The notes beneath the pieces are model-generated. The model did no database searches and was not told the origin of the DNA. It saw only the letters and a program-made list of their open reading frames with translations. Source: Heligmosomoides polygyrus polygyrus (Eukaryota; Nematoda; Chromadorea; Rhabditida; Heligmosomidae). From it: DNA of 64,000 nucleotides. The DNA lies in contig OX377204.1 of NCBI GenBank assembly GCA_947396885.1, positions 38,525,975 through 38,589,974 on the forward strand, read 5' to 3'. Both the position numbers and the translations under genes were made by a program. Below, piece by piece: positions 43,230-52,865 of this stretch. Each line of letters opens with the position of its first letter. The first letter of the stretch is position 1.

Positions 43230-43873
43230 AGGAAAAAATAAAGGAGCTCGAGAACCAGGTCGACTGTCTCGAGAAAGAGAAGGAAGCAAATTAGGTCTGG
43301 GAACTACCCGCAGACGATCAAGCATATGGGGAGCGGATCACTGAAGAGGTGAATATCCACGAACAGGACGTGGACGATTCGGAGGATCTCGAGTTGAGAT
43401 CGGAGAACTCCCATGAGGGAGAGGCACAGGAAAAGGAGCGCCATCTAGAAGGCGAAGAAGAACAACGACGTCAGCAGATAAGAGCATGTCTTCAAGCAAC
43501 AGAACTCTAGCAGCTCGAGGAGAGGGCGAGAGCCATACGAAAGGGATCGAGGTCAATCCCAGAAACGAAGCGCGAATGCCAGTCGTAGTGTGTGTTTTGC
43601 AGGAAAACCAATTGCCACTGTTCGGATTCCTGCCCGGTGGTTACGGGTGGCGATGAACGCCATCGAACTGTTACGAAGCGCGGACGATTTCCTCGCTGCA
43701 TGGAGCATTGTGAACGAAGTGGCTACTGTGTTTGCGTGAACAAGGAATGCTTCTACTGTGCCAAAGCGAAGAACACCGTTTTCGCAGACTGCAAGCCGAA
43801 AGATGGCAGACATCATTCCGCGCTATGCGGCATTCCGAGAAGGATACAGGAAGCAAAAAGGGAGTTCGATTGA
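43230..43873 (+). pseudogene. Pao/BEL-like gag remnant with cysteine clusters
   Basis: An acidic coiled region (DVDDSEDLELRSENSHEGE) is followed by CVFCRKTNCHCSDSC and VCVNKECFYCAKAKNT, then HHSALCGIPRRI. Spaced Cys/His clusters of this sort follow the capsid in nematode Pao/BEL gag proteins. Stops at about 43293, 43508 and 43588 break the frame. No protease or RT follows, so it is an isolated piece. Confidence 0.5.
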
Positions 43874-44157
43874 CTGGAAAACGACATCCACCACTGCGGA
43901 GCTGGCCCACCTATAATAAAACCTATCATAACACTCTAAGGTGGGCAGGAATGACGGCGAAGCCGTCTTCTTGTGAATTAGTCGACAATGCCGTCCTCTT
44001 GTGAATCATTCGTCTATCCTTTTTAATTAATTAATTAATTTATTTATTTATTCAAGCACATAATTGTGTGCTCAATACTAGGCAATATGCGCTGCGCTAG
44101 CACATAAATGTGCGTTCAATACTAATTCTTAGAACTACAAAGCTCAGACGGGCGAGA
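43874..44157. other. Low-complexity spacer
   Basis: TTAATTAATTAATTAATTTATTTATTTATT at about 44022 and two partial repeats containing AGCACATAAWTGTGYG. No gene. Confidence 0.5.
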
Positions 44158-44820
44158 GTGTTGGCAAAGCCGACCCTTTTTAACCCTTCATTTCGCCCCT
44201 TTGAGCCCTTCGCGTGACCAAAAGCGTGACCTATCGGCAATCGGTCGGAGGAGCACGTCGACGTTCATGGCAGTGCCGTTTCCTTTGCGTCGCTCGTGTC
44301 GACAGCTAACGAGGCCAATCTATAATCGTCAAGGTACTGTGCTGGCGCGAAGCGAATGCCGGTGGAGGGAGCGCACCTAGTTGCCAGCAGTTCAACGACG
44401 GTGCGGCGGTTTCGTCTTTCTGGTTACTCGTCTTATTCCATTGTTCATCTTCTCGTGTCTCTTGGCTGGGAATCATGTTAGGTAGCGTATGTCCTCGCTC
44501 GGGAGTCACGTTAGGAAGCGCGGGGGGAAGAACTCCAGCATCCCATTCTTTCGTCTATGGGTAGCGAGGTACACGGCTTAAAGGCATTAGTGGGAAGCAA
44601 GTCACAATCATGTGGGAGTCTCGTCAGGTTAGTGGTCGCTCGTCGCAACAGGGACTCTTCACGCGAGAAGTCAGGACGTAGTTAGGGTACTCCTCATTAA
44701 TATCATTGACCTCAGGTATCATAGTTCTTGTTATTATTAATCGTATCGTTATCGTGTTGCTTTAATTTATTAATAAAGGTTTAATTACCCAAATTTGAGG
44801 TTTCGAATTGCGGTCTTGGC
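44158..44820 (+). repeat. Possible solo LTR (weak)
   Basis: Begins TGTTGGCAAAGCCGAC, a start common in Pao/BEL LTRs, and ends in AT-rich sequence with a poly(A)-signal-like AATAAA at 44773. It lies just beyond the gag remnant. No second copy is in the window and no target duplication was identified. Confidence 0.3.
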
Positions 44821-45429
44821 CGTCATTACTGGCATTATTATCCGCATGGCGTCACTTTGGTGATTTGGCGAGCAAGTGTTACAGCGACACCGCTATTACG
44901 AAAACCCTTATGTCTCGGCGTGGCTGACGCACTGCCGATGCGGAATGTGCATGCGGCTATACTGACGGTATGGTGGAGTAGACAGGATGTTACAGGAAAA
45001 TGGAAGTGATAACGAAAGCGGAAAATGCTTCTCGCTAACTCCATGCTACTCACTAATATTGCGTGCTCAGGATTGACTTCAAAAACCAGAAATCATTTAG
45101 AAACAAACCAAAGTGGCGGCAGCCGTAACCAGTCACTGATGCATCTACAGCGAGTATGTGGGTAACCTTCACGTTGTCGTTCGGCACTCGAGGATCCAGC
45201 TCGGCTGTTCTCTTTATCAGCGCGTTGTAATCGTCGAACGTGTCTTCGATTTTGTCGAACCCGAAACATAATTCTTCTGACTCAAAAATGAGCCCTAACA
45301 GACCGAAAGAGAACATCATTTACTTCACGGCTCCTCCACACCGTACAATCCACTCGGCAGCAGCCCGATCGGGACCGACTTCCTTGACACGCGAGACGTC
45401 ATAACTTAAAATAAAGGCTAAGCGTCAGC
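44821..45429. other. No supported feature
   Basis: Short frames only. Confidence 0.35.
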
Positions 45430-45600
45430 GTTAAGGTTGCAACACGCATTCTACTTCTACGGGATGTCGTGGAGGCCATATGAGGCGTATTTGGTCATAC
45501 AATGACCTGCAGTGGACAGCCGATGGACAAGTCAGCATTTTATCCTTTCCAGGCAAGTCTGGAACCAACTCACTGACCCCGAAACGATGCAAGGTTAGTT
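45430..45600 (-). repeat. Dispersed repeat, inverted copy
   Basis: Minus-strand match to the 24590-24860 family: CGCATTCTACTTCTACGGGATG and AGGCAAGTCTGGAACCAA are the inverse of its conserved blocks. Confidence 0.6.
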
Positions 45601-45699
45601 GGCTTGGGTGGGAAATCCAAACCAAAAACCCGAGTGCACGCGACAGTCGGCATCTCATCCGACTGCGCTACACGCGCTCCTCCACAGCATGCCGTTTTC

Positions 45700-45736
45700 T
45701 GCCCATCTTTCCAGCATACAGATGGAAAGATGGGCA
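45700..45736. repeat. 13-bp perfect hairpin
   Basis: TGCCCATCTTTCC and GGAAAGATGGGCA enclose an 11-base loop. It is not followed by a T run, so a terminator is unlikely. May be a remnant of a foldback unit. Confidence 0.7.
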
Positions 45737-46494
45737 AAAGTCGCCTGAAAATTGTGCAGACATCAGGACCTCTCAAATCTCAACCAGTAAGTTAAAATAC
45801 AAATGTGTCGCAGCGCAGAAGAATCAAACCCCCGACTCGTCTCACAGAAGCACACTACCCACTGCGTACCGAACCACTTACAGGCAGTGACATCGAATGT
45901 TTATTAAGTCGCTCAACGACAAAGGTGAGATGACGCCAGAAGATCACCAAGAATTACTGTAGGATTCGCTCCCTTTCTGCGAAAGACCGACGCAAAATGA
46001 AGCACTTTGAAGAAAGAACACTCCTCCAGAGCAATCTTCCATCATTGACGGCGGGCAGGTAAGAGTAAATGCGGGGAATGCGCAGCGGATCCAGAAATTA
46101 CTAGGTGCTGTGTGATGCCTGAGAAAAAAAAAAAGAAACAGGGAAGCAATGTGGAAGGCTTGGAATAAACATGGAGTGCCTCAAGGTGAAGCAATTCATT
46201 GAAATCCCGCTCTACGACTGTCAGGAAAAAGCCATGCAAGGCACTGGTCGTACCATTGCTCCTTCATAATAGTAAGCGCACTCCTAGGGTAATGCGCAGG
46301 AGAGGTACTGACAAGGAAAGGTTTCCAACTCATGGTGCTTTTGCGATGCTATTTTGGCAGGATGTAGGGCCTTGCGAGTGGAGTCCAGAACCACAGTCAG
46401 TTTTTGTTGAACGCTTCTCTAAAGAACTGAAAAGGGGGCCTGAAAGCGTGCGCGCAACTATTATCAACCCCTACGACACCCAACGAAATTTGCC

Positions 46495-46570
46495 TCGGTG
46501 ACGCAGCCGGTAGGTAACACTGCCGCCTCATAGGAGCAAACCGGCGGTCTTTTCAGTTCGAGTCCGAGTG
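46495..46570 (+). repeat. tRNA-like sequence in left arm
   Basis: GTGACGCAGCCGGTAGGTAA (A-box-like) and TTCAGTTCGAGTCCGAG (B box) are spaced as in a tRNA, with CCTCATAGG where an anticodon loop would sit. The inverted copy is at about 47865-47940. Stems do not pair well enough to call a working tRNA. Confidence 0.4.
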
Positions 46571-46753
46571 CTGCTATGATTTTCGCACGTATTAGTTTGT
46601 TGTTGTTACACTTTCTTATGATCACAGGAGTTAATTTTAGATCACCAATGCTTACAACAAACCAAGGCTCTCTATTTGCGCCTTCTCTGCACCATATCAC
46701 TTCTCTGCAAATAAAAAGTCTTATACATTATTAAATTGAAGGTCTTATATTCA

Positions 46754-47179
46754 TTATTTCCTCTTATATTCATTATTTCCCTTCCAGTCAACAGCTGTGG
46801 TACAAAACTATGAAATAAGTAAAACACAAGCGCTTGTACACCAACAGCAATCTTACAAAAGCCAGTGAGAAACAATCTTCTCCGTGGCAAGGAATGACCA
46901 CTTCTTCTTCGTTGAACGCGTAATTTGTGGGTGTAGTGAAGGGTCCTGGGTGAGCATCGACATACCATACCACAACCCACTGTTGTCTTGCTCTTCACAG
47001 TCATCATCAAGTGTCCAGTTGACATCCACCTCCTCATCGAAACGCACTTATGAAACCACCTAGATGATACGTGTAGAAAGGTGCCATTCTCATTATACTC
47101 CCTCTAACCTGTTCCACCTCTTCTTCCTGACAGCCCACATCTCCATAAATGGCGTCCAGGAAGAGTCCTTATATGGCAT
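46754..47179 (-). CDS. Unknown multi-exon gene between inverted arms (partial model)
   Basis: The last two exons join cleanly: 46979-46857 (41 codons, WYVDAHPGPFTTPTNYAFNE) ends at a GTAAGA donor, and 46807-46754 continues FCTTAVDWKGNNEYK to a stop after a 49-bp intron. An upstream exon 47179-47109 starts MPYKDSSWTPFMEMWAVRKK and ends at GTTAGA. The middle (47060-46980) has acidic DVNWTLDDDCEEQD in another frame, so one exon boundary is unresolved. No family recognised; it may belong to the transposon. Confidence 0.45.
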
Positions 47180-47263
47180 CCCCAACCGCAATCTCTCTCC
47201 TTTTCGGAGACGTGAAATCCGGCGTGAAGGTGGAAAGTAATGGGACAACAACACGTTCACTGA

Positions 47264-47590
47264 GGCCTGAGTTATACTCCCGCGGGAGCATCCGCGGAAG
47301 GGCGGGAATCGCGCCGAGATCCCTCACCTGGCCAATCACCGCGCCCCGTCACGCCAGCCGTCCGCGGTGCACCTTTAGGCCCTGTCATACTTCCGCGGGA
47401 CGTCCGCGGACCGACGGTGCACCGCGGACGGCTGCCCTCCCGCGGGCAGGAAGTATAACACCCCTCTCGTCGTCTGTCGGCGGCGATCCGCGGACGGCGG
47501 GCGTGCGGGCCGCGACGAGTGGCACGGCGCGGGGTCCCGACGCGATTTCCGCCCATCCGCGGAAGCTCCCGCGGGAGTATAACAGAGGCC
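47264..47590. mobile_element. GGCC-ended MITE (Harbinger-like), copy 3 with nested copy
   Basis: Ends GGCCTGAGTTATACTCCCGC and, inverted, GGCCTCTGTTATACTCCCGC. TGA lies on both sides. Inside, from 47378, GGCCCTGTCATACTTCCGCG and AGGAAGTATAACA form a further inverted pair, so a related unit seems nested. The whole is very GC-rich and CGCGG-laden. Confidence 0.7.
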
Positions 47591-48261
47591 TGAGAACGAC
47601 ATTTTTAGTGCACCTGTGTACCGATATGGCTCGGTTTCATAATATTCAACCGTAAGATGAGCGCATTTGTGTGCAGTTACGGTATCGTTACTGAGACGGT
47701 ATGATGTGGTGGTACAGATATGCATACTTGAAAAAACTAACACATATGAAGGCGCAAATAGAGACCCTTGGTTTGTTGAAAGCATTGGTGATCTAAAATT
47801 GACTCCTGTAATCATAAGAAAGTGTAATAACAACAAACTAATTCGTGCAAAAACAATGGCAGCATTCGGACTCGAACTAAAAGGCATGGCGGTGTGCTCC
47901 CATGAGGCGACAGTGCTACCGAGTGCGCCACCGAGGTGAACCTCGTTGGGTGTCGTAGGGGTTGATAATAGTTGCACGCACGCTTTCAGACCTTTTCCAC
48001 TCACAAGACCCTACATCCTGCCAAACTAGCATCGCAAAAGCTCAGCATGAGTTGGGAACCCTTCCTTGTGAGCAGGAAGGAGAGAGCTCAGGTGCGCATA
48101 CGAAGGACGATATAGGCACGTGACACGAATACGCGATGACAATCGCCTTGGAGCTCCAGGAATTTGGAATGCGTCTAGGAGAGGCCGGGAAATAACAAAT
48201 GGGCATCAAGAAGAAACTTCTCCTTTCAATGATGACGCTGTGACAGAATTCGCTCGTCGCA

Positions 48262-48322
48262 AGATGGCTCAACGAATCCCCAAGGGGGGGGGGGTCTTGT
48301 TCTTGTGATTCGTTGAGCCATC
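48262..48322. repeat. 17-bp inverted repeat around a G run
   Basis: AGATGGCTCAACGAATC and GATTCGTTGAGCCATCT pair perfectly across a loop holding GGGGGGGGGG. Another G run (18 bases) lies near 48404. Confidence 0.8.
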
Positions 48323-48623
48323 TCGACTAGGTTAGACTCATAGCTTTTGGAGACGGTTTTTTTTGGTACCTTTGAAGAGCAATGGTGTAGACATTTTTCT
48401 CGGGGGGGGGGGGGGGGGGGGGAGTCCGCATTCCACTGTTCAGTCGTTTTTCTTTTGTTTCTTTTGATAGCCTCGTCTGGTGCTGTCTACGATCGTGAAG
48501 GGGACACCTGACACGATAAGCTGTAATATGACATTTCTCGAGAAGATGAAAGTCTACGGCTTTATAGAGCAGTGTTGGAACAACATAGTCAGTTGCGATA
48601 TAACCCAAGAATGAACAACTCAC

Positions 48624-48721
48624 TAGTTAAAGCCTTCCAGCAACCATCGAAGACCAGGAATATTGTGTTTGCCAAGAGCCTGCACAAATTTTTCTTGCTG
48701 ACGAATCAAGAAACGAGACAT
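48624..48721 (-). CDS. First exon of a downstream operon-like gene
   Basis: ATG at 48721 starts MSRFLIRQQEKFVQALGKHN and the exon runs 32 codons plus two bases to a consensus donor (AACTA/GTGAGT). An acceptor (TTCTCTTGCCAG) lies 9 bases before the ATG with no upstream exon in frame, as at trans-splice sites. The stop of the 135-aa gene is about 300 bp upstream on the same strand, a usual spacing in nematode operons. Later exons were not found; the DNA beyond is repetitive. Confidence 0.5.
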
Positions 48722-49027
48722 CCTCAAATTCTGGCAAGAGAACAGTATTATACTCACAGCCAAATCGGGTCCGAAACATCACGATGACGGCGATCTCACC
48801 GAGTCCAACAGCAAAGGAAATCACTGCTTTACTTGCGTTCAACACACTGTTAGCACTTGAAAACAAATTTTGTTTGAGTACAACCTGACGAATAATGTGC
48901 AGTAGAGAACAGGAGGGGCAAGAGATCAATTTCATAACAGAAACGAAAACATGAGACACGTAACAACCCGATCTCGAACGCTTTTTCAAGTAAAAGGACT
49001 ACACAATTGAACAATATCTTGCGCACG

Positions 49028-49891
49028 TTAATCGATGTAAGGACGTGGAGACCAATCTCGTGGATGCACTGCATACGGACGGGCAGACGTTCGTGGGTCA
49101 AAACTGAAATTCATGACAGGGTTATCAGAGCCTACGCTTCTTCTAATAAGAGGTTTCGAAACATCGGCCGGTCGCTTACTTAGGTATGTCTTGCCTCAGC
49201 ATATACTCGCGCACTTTCCATCGTAACGCCAGTCGCTTTTCCTCACCAGGAGCAGGTCGTCGTGCCCACTCTTCGCTAAAAGAGAATGGTCTCGCTCGAA
49301 CGATGTTCTCTGAGTACGTTTTTTTCGCAATGTATTTGTAAAACAATCAAAACAAGGCGTTACTCTACCGATAAAGCTCAAATTTCGTAACTGGATCATG
49401 ACGATACAGGAGCTGACCTGGAACGAGTTGAACAACGCGGCGAAGACCTGAATGGTAACTGGAATGAAAGACGGTGTGGATTCCAAAAATTCTATTAATC
49501 ACGAACTCGGGTCTGGGTGATGGACAAATTTTCCTTCAAATGCAGGCCCGCTGTCACTGCCGGCACTTCCCTGAACATTGTCCGGTAGCAAACACTTTCT
49601 GTGGTACACAGGCCCACTACCTGCTGCTCGATTTTCTGCAAATGTTGAACTTATAAACACCGTTATGTACAACATGAATAACTGCAGCCCAACTGAATCT
49701 CCGCTTATTGTAGTAAATTGTTAACAGAGTATATTCCCTAGAAACCTAACTCAGAACAAGCCAACAGGGTAAAACCGCAGGTGCAACTACAGCGTTTGCT
49801 TCCAAAATAGCGTCATCCACCTACGCTATACAACAATGCGCTGATGCCGTTTAGGGGACTTACCTTTAGAAAAAATCATTCGGAAAACCAT
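49028..49891 (-). CDS. Five-exon gene, 135 aa, unknown product
   Basis: Exons are 49891-49864, 49635-49503, 49458-49418, 49309-49180 and 49103-49028. Every junction has GT/AG ends and the phases (1, 2, 1, 2) all agree. The protein starts MVFRMIFSKENRAAGSGPVY, has PSYHSGLRRVVQLVPENIVR-type basic segments in the middle, and ends in a Pro/Arg-rich tail with DPRTSARPYAVHPRDWSPRP. Short introns of 44-228 bp look nematode. No membrane segment or known domain is visible. The basic, proline-rich makeup might suit a mitochondrial or ribosome-linked protein, which is only a guess. Confidence 0.75.
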
Positions 49892-50041
49892 ATAATTTCG
49901 CGTTTCTAGAATGACATGTAAACATGGACATTGTAGCAATATCAGGTGCTGACGAAGTGGAAGCGAACATGTGGTGATACTTACTTCAAGCCAATAGGAC
50001 TGTTTGAGCTGTGGAGCCAAGATTGTTAACCACACTTTATT

Positions 50042-50078
50042 CGGCTGACGTTTCGGCGTAACCGCCTTCTTCAGAGCC
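50042..50078 (-). ncRNA. Minimal hammerhead ribozyme motif
   Basis: On the minus strand: GGCT (helix I), CTGAAGA (core), A, GGCG-GTTA-CGCC (helix II), GAAA (core), CGTC (very short helix III and cleavage site), AGCC (helix I). Helix I pairs 4 of 4 and helix II 4 of 4. Penelope-like elements are known to carry such minimal hammerheads, active mostly as dimers. The unpaired A before helix II is a small deviation. The inverted copy at 50548 has ACGAAGA in place of CTGAAGA and would be dead. Confidence 0.75.
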
Positions 50079-50279
50079 TGGAAAAGTCAAGCGAGGTCTG
50101 AAAGGTTACTCGTCCAAGAACTATTTCAAGTCACAGGAGTTTCCGGAATTAATAGGAAAAGGAGACGAGATGGGAGTGAGACAGCCCAACTAACCTTATG
50201 GAAGCAGCCAAGAGGCTGGTGCGTCACCCTCGGATGGAGGCAGTTGGGGTGAATGAGACTACCACCTAAGGTCAGCCCC

Positions 50280-50513
50280 TCAGCGACCCTCCGGCTGTCG
50301 CCCTCCGGGGTCGAGCCCACAGAGGTCAGCAAATGGAGCAAGCTCCTGGGTTAGCGCTACGCGCTCTTCCCTCCTATTGATCGCGGGATTCTTGAAGGCA
50401 ATCCACAGCGCTTCGAGAGTCTTGCGTGCTGCGATATCGACCTCTCGAGCAAGGATTGTAACCGCGACCCCAACCATTGCGCCACCATGGCTACGCTGCC
50501 TGTGCTCCCCCAA
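50280..50513 (-). pseudogene. PLE GIY-YIG endonuclease C-terminal part
   Basis: Contains AVTILAREVDIAARKTLEAL and KNPAINRREERVALTQELAP, the end of PLE GIY-YIG endonucleases (compare AVTILARERDVFVRK at 2972-2885). The catalytic N-terminal half is missing because of truncation. Confidence 0.75.
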
Positions 50514-50737
50514 CGGCGTGGAAATCTGGCATCTCCGAAGCCCGAACGAAGAAGGCGGTTACGCCGAAACGTCAGCCGAATGAAGTGTGGTTAACAATCT
50601 TGGCTCCACAGCTCAAACAGTCCTATTGGTGTCAATGTCATGCCAAGGTTCAACGACAGTCGATCATGGAATATGACTTCAAGCCTTCGTGTGTCACACT
50701 AATGGTAAGAAATATGTATACAATTCTCACGCCGAAT

Positions 50738-51530
50738 TAAGGCTGACTTGGAGGAGTGTCGAATTTGACACCTTTCAGATCAAACTGGACACTCCTCCAA
50801 GTTAGCCTTAAGACTTTAAATAGAAGCGAACACTTCCAAATCGAAACGACGTTCAGCCAGGTTCAACTACAGACCTAATAAGATGGTTAGAAAAAATCAA
50901 GAAAAATTTGGCATAACTTTGTTTGAAATTTTTATCTTTAGATAAGAAATAATAAAATGAAATTTGTTTTAAAGTACAACAAGGAAGCAAGCATATGGTG
51001 CATTAAAAAAACGGATCCATGCACTCAAGAAGTTCGCCGCAACTATTACTTCACTGATAGTGTAAGCACCACTTACATAAATCATCGAAGTGAGGATATG
51101 TGTTTTTTACAACTGTTTTTTGTTCTATCGTTTTCAGGTGTGAGACTCTTGCAAACAGAAATTCTGCTATCAATCAAATAAAAATACACGACGCCATGAA
51201 CGAGAGCGTGGCAGAGCCTCTTTTTGGCCGCCTCCTGCTCCTCAAAACAAGCTTTGAAACAATATTTTTCTTCAAATGGTAAAAATCTTTTCAAATTTCA
51301 AACAATGTGTTCACTTACTGGATAGGTGAATTAGCACTACAGGAACGTTATACTAAGGTTTTCCTTGAACATGAAATTATTCTAACCTTTTTGGAGAGTC
51401 TCTAGTTTAACGTGACAGAAGCCCATTTCGATTTGGAAGGGTTTGCTTTGATTTCAAAAGTCTTCAGCTAGCTTAGAAGAGTGTCCAACTTGATTCGAAA
51501 CATGTCCAATTCGACGTGAAAATGGCATAT
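50738..51530. mobile_element. Element with hairpin end and inverted arms
   Basis: 50738-50760 (TAAGGCTGACTTGGAGGAGT) and 50788-50810 form a perfect hairpin. Beyond it, GGACACTCCTCCAAG, then CTTCCAAATCGAAA, recur inverted at about 51495-51420, giving arms of some 120 bp. The interior is AT-rich with short frames. No transposase seen. Confidence 0.55.
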
Positions 51531-51808
51531 ATACCATGGCGACGTATTCCAGCACGGGGTGGACATATCCTTCGAATTCTTCAAAACAAAATCTAATTCC
51601 TTCAATCATTACTATATATAATTCTACTTATAAAACAGAATTGTGGAAAGTTTGTTTTCAATGCTGGAGCATTTCCAGATAGAGGAGTTCAAAATGAACA
51701 ATAGAGGTGGGAGTTAGCCTTCCCTTGAAGAGACAATGTTATTCTACTTCTCTTTAGAGTGAGTTGGGCACCCATAGACTCATATAAATAAACCAATATT
51801 ATGAAAAA
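51531..51808. other. No supported feature
   Basis: Sequence between the inverted-arm element and the last exon of the 165-aa gene; likely its 3' flank. Confidence 0.4.
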
Positions 51809-52712
51809 TTATGAAAACACCTCTGCAATCATAAACGTCGACCAAAACTAGACAACGTCATAATCTTTTACCCTTTTTGAAGAGCCTTACCCTTGTTCTC
51901 ATTAGCCTGCTTTGTGGGTGGCACTGCTGAAGTCAGAGCGCTGCGTGCAGACTGTCGACCAGATGACAGTTTCGTCTGCTGTAAGAAGATCTGATAAACG
52001 CCTAGTGTATCTCGTTAACAAATTACATTACAGCTTACCAAATCCTCCATGTCTGCCATGGTACCATAAACTTTCCTTAGACAACGCCATGCATCATTCA
52101 GAAGGTAGTAAGCAACAGGATTATGGCGCCTCTGCAAATGTTTCGTTAGGGGAGAAAACAGAATACACACGATTTTTGGCATACCATTGCATCGTTCTCG
52201 TCAGAGGTAGGCAAATCAAGAGGAACTTCCTTGTTCTGGCGAAAAGCACAACGGTCAGGGTCGGATGGTCGTCGTCTGCCTTAGCTCAAGTTAGATCGCA
52301 GACTAACCAGTGATTAGCGCTTCTTCAGGAAGAATGTAGAATACCTAATCGCTGAATTGGAGAAGACACCGGTCCTTCATGCAACGTGCCAGATTTCTGT
52401 GACGATTGCGAACTTGATAAGCTGAGGCTTCCGAAGAGGGACGCATCAAGATAGTCATCTTCGTTATCCCAATCCGATTCCAAGATAATCTCATCAATAG
52501 CTGAAGCAAGGCATAAATATCTGCGGCCTAATATGAACAGAAAAATGTATGTAACAGCACTAATATTTTCCTCTAATCGCTTGCGTGACACAACCGAAAT
52601 ATCGAACAGAATTTGCTGCCTATAAAACCAACCAGAATTTGCTGCCACCACAGTTCAGTGTCTGATTGAGGCGCGGTTACGGCGCACTTGCGGCAAAGTC
52701 AGCGATGCTCAT
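51809..52712 (-). CDS. Six-exon gene, 165 aa, unknown product
   Basis: Exons are 52712-52681, 52520-52345, 52279-52185, 52131-52039, 51978-51891 and 51822-51809. Phases (2, 1, 0, 0, 1) agree throughout, donors and acceptors are GT/AG, and introns are 46-160 bp. It starts MSIADFAASAPYLCLASAID, then has an acidic and Ser-rich part (LESDWDNEDDYLDASL, SLSLSSSQSSQK), a basic part (RRHNPVAYYLLNDAWRC) and a Ser/Thr/Gln tail ending EVFS. The weakest junction is the CTAAG acceptor of exon 3. No known domain; the low-complexity ends suggest a regulatory or scaffold protein, which is inference. Confidence 0.72.
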
Positions 52713-52865
52713 AGCGGACAGTCGCCACACTTGTAGTGTCCCCTCCAATGCTCACTACATTCTATGATACTCCTGTTTGAGCACATTTGATTCCCACACT
52801 AACGTTTAATGTTTTCTGATGACATAAAAATATAAAAAAGGATTGTGAATGGAGAAGATCACAAC

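Larger units (their letters stand above)
46305..48075. mobile_element. Unit with long inverted arms around a multi-exon frame
   Basis: 46305-46690 and 47735-48075 are inverted copies, about 340-385 bp each, sharing CCAACTCATG, TTGGCAGGATGTAGGG, GCAACTATTATCAACCCCTA and AAACCAAGGCTCTCTATTTG-type blocks. The right arm lacks about 70 bp. Both contain a TTCGAGTCC B box and an A-box-like stretch. Between the arms are candidate exons and a MITE. This could be a DNA transposon with very long inverted ends or an inverted duplication. Confidence 0.6.
49991..50629 (-). mobile_element. Truncated Penelope-like element with inverted ends
   Basis: Perfectly matched 82-bp inverted ends lie at 49991-50072 and 50548-50629, except for a few bases. 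Minus-strand coding for the end of a GIY-YIG endonuclease lies between (50513-50280). The left end carries a hammerhead motif. The layout is a 5'-truncated PLE whose 3' terminal repeat is repeated inverted at the truncation. It sits about 100 bp upstream of the start codon of the 135-aa gene, so it may touch its promoter. Confidence 0.75.

Noticed and set aside
45700..45736. Rho-independent-style terminator
   Set aside because: Eukaryotic setting and no T run after the hairpin.
46495..46570. Functional tRNA with CAT anticodon
   Set aside because: A and B boxes are present but the stems fail; it is better seen as tRNA-derived repeat.
47149..47655. 168-codon plus ORF
   Set aside because: Most of it is the GC-rich palindromic MITE, where lack of AT removes stops by chance.
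52325..52651. Single-exon 108-codon minus ORF
   Set aside because: Only its middle is coding; splice-phase evidence assigns 52345-52520 to an exon of the six-exon gene.
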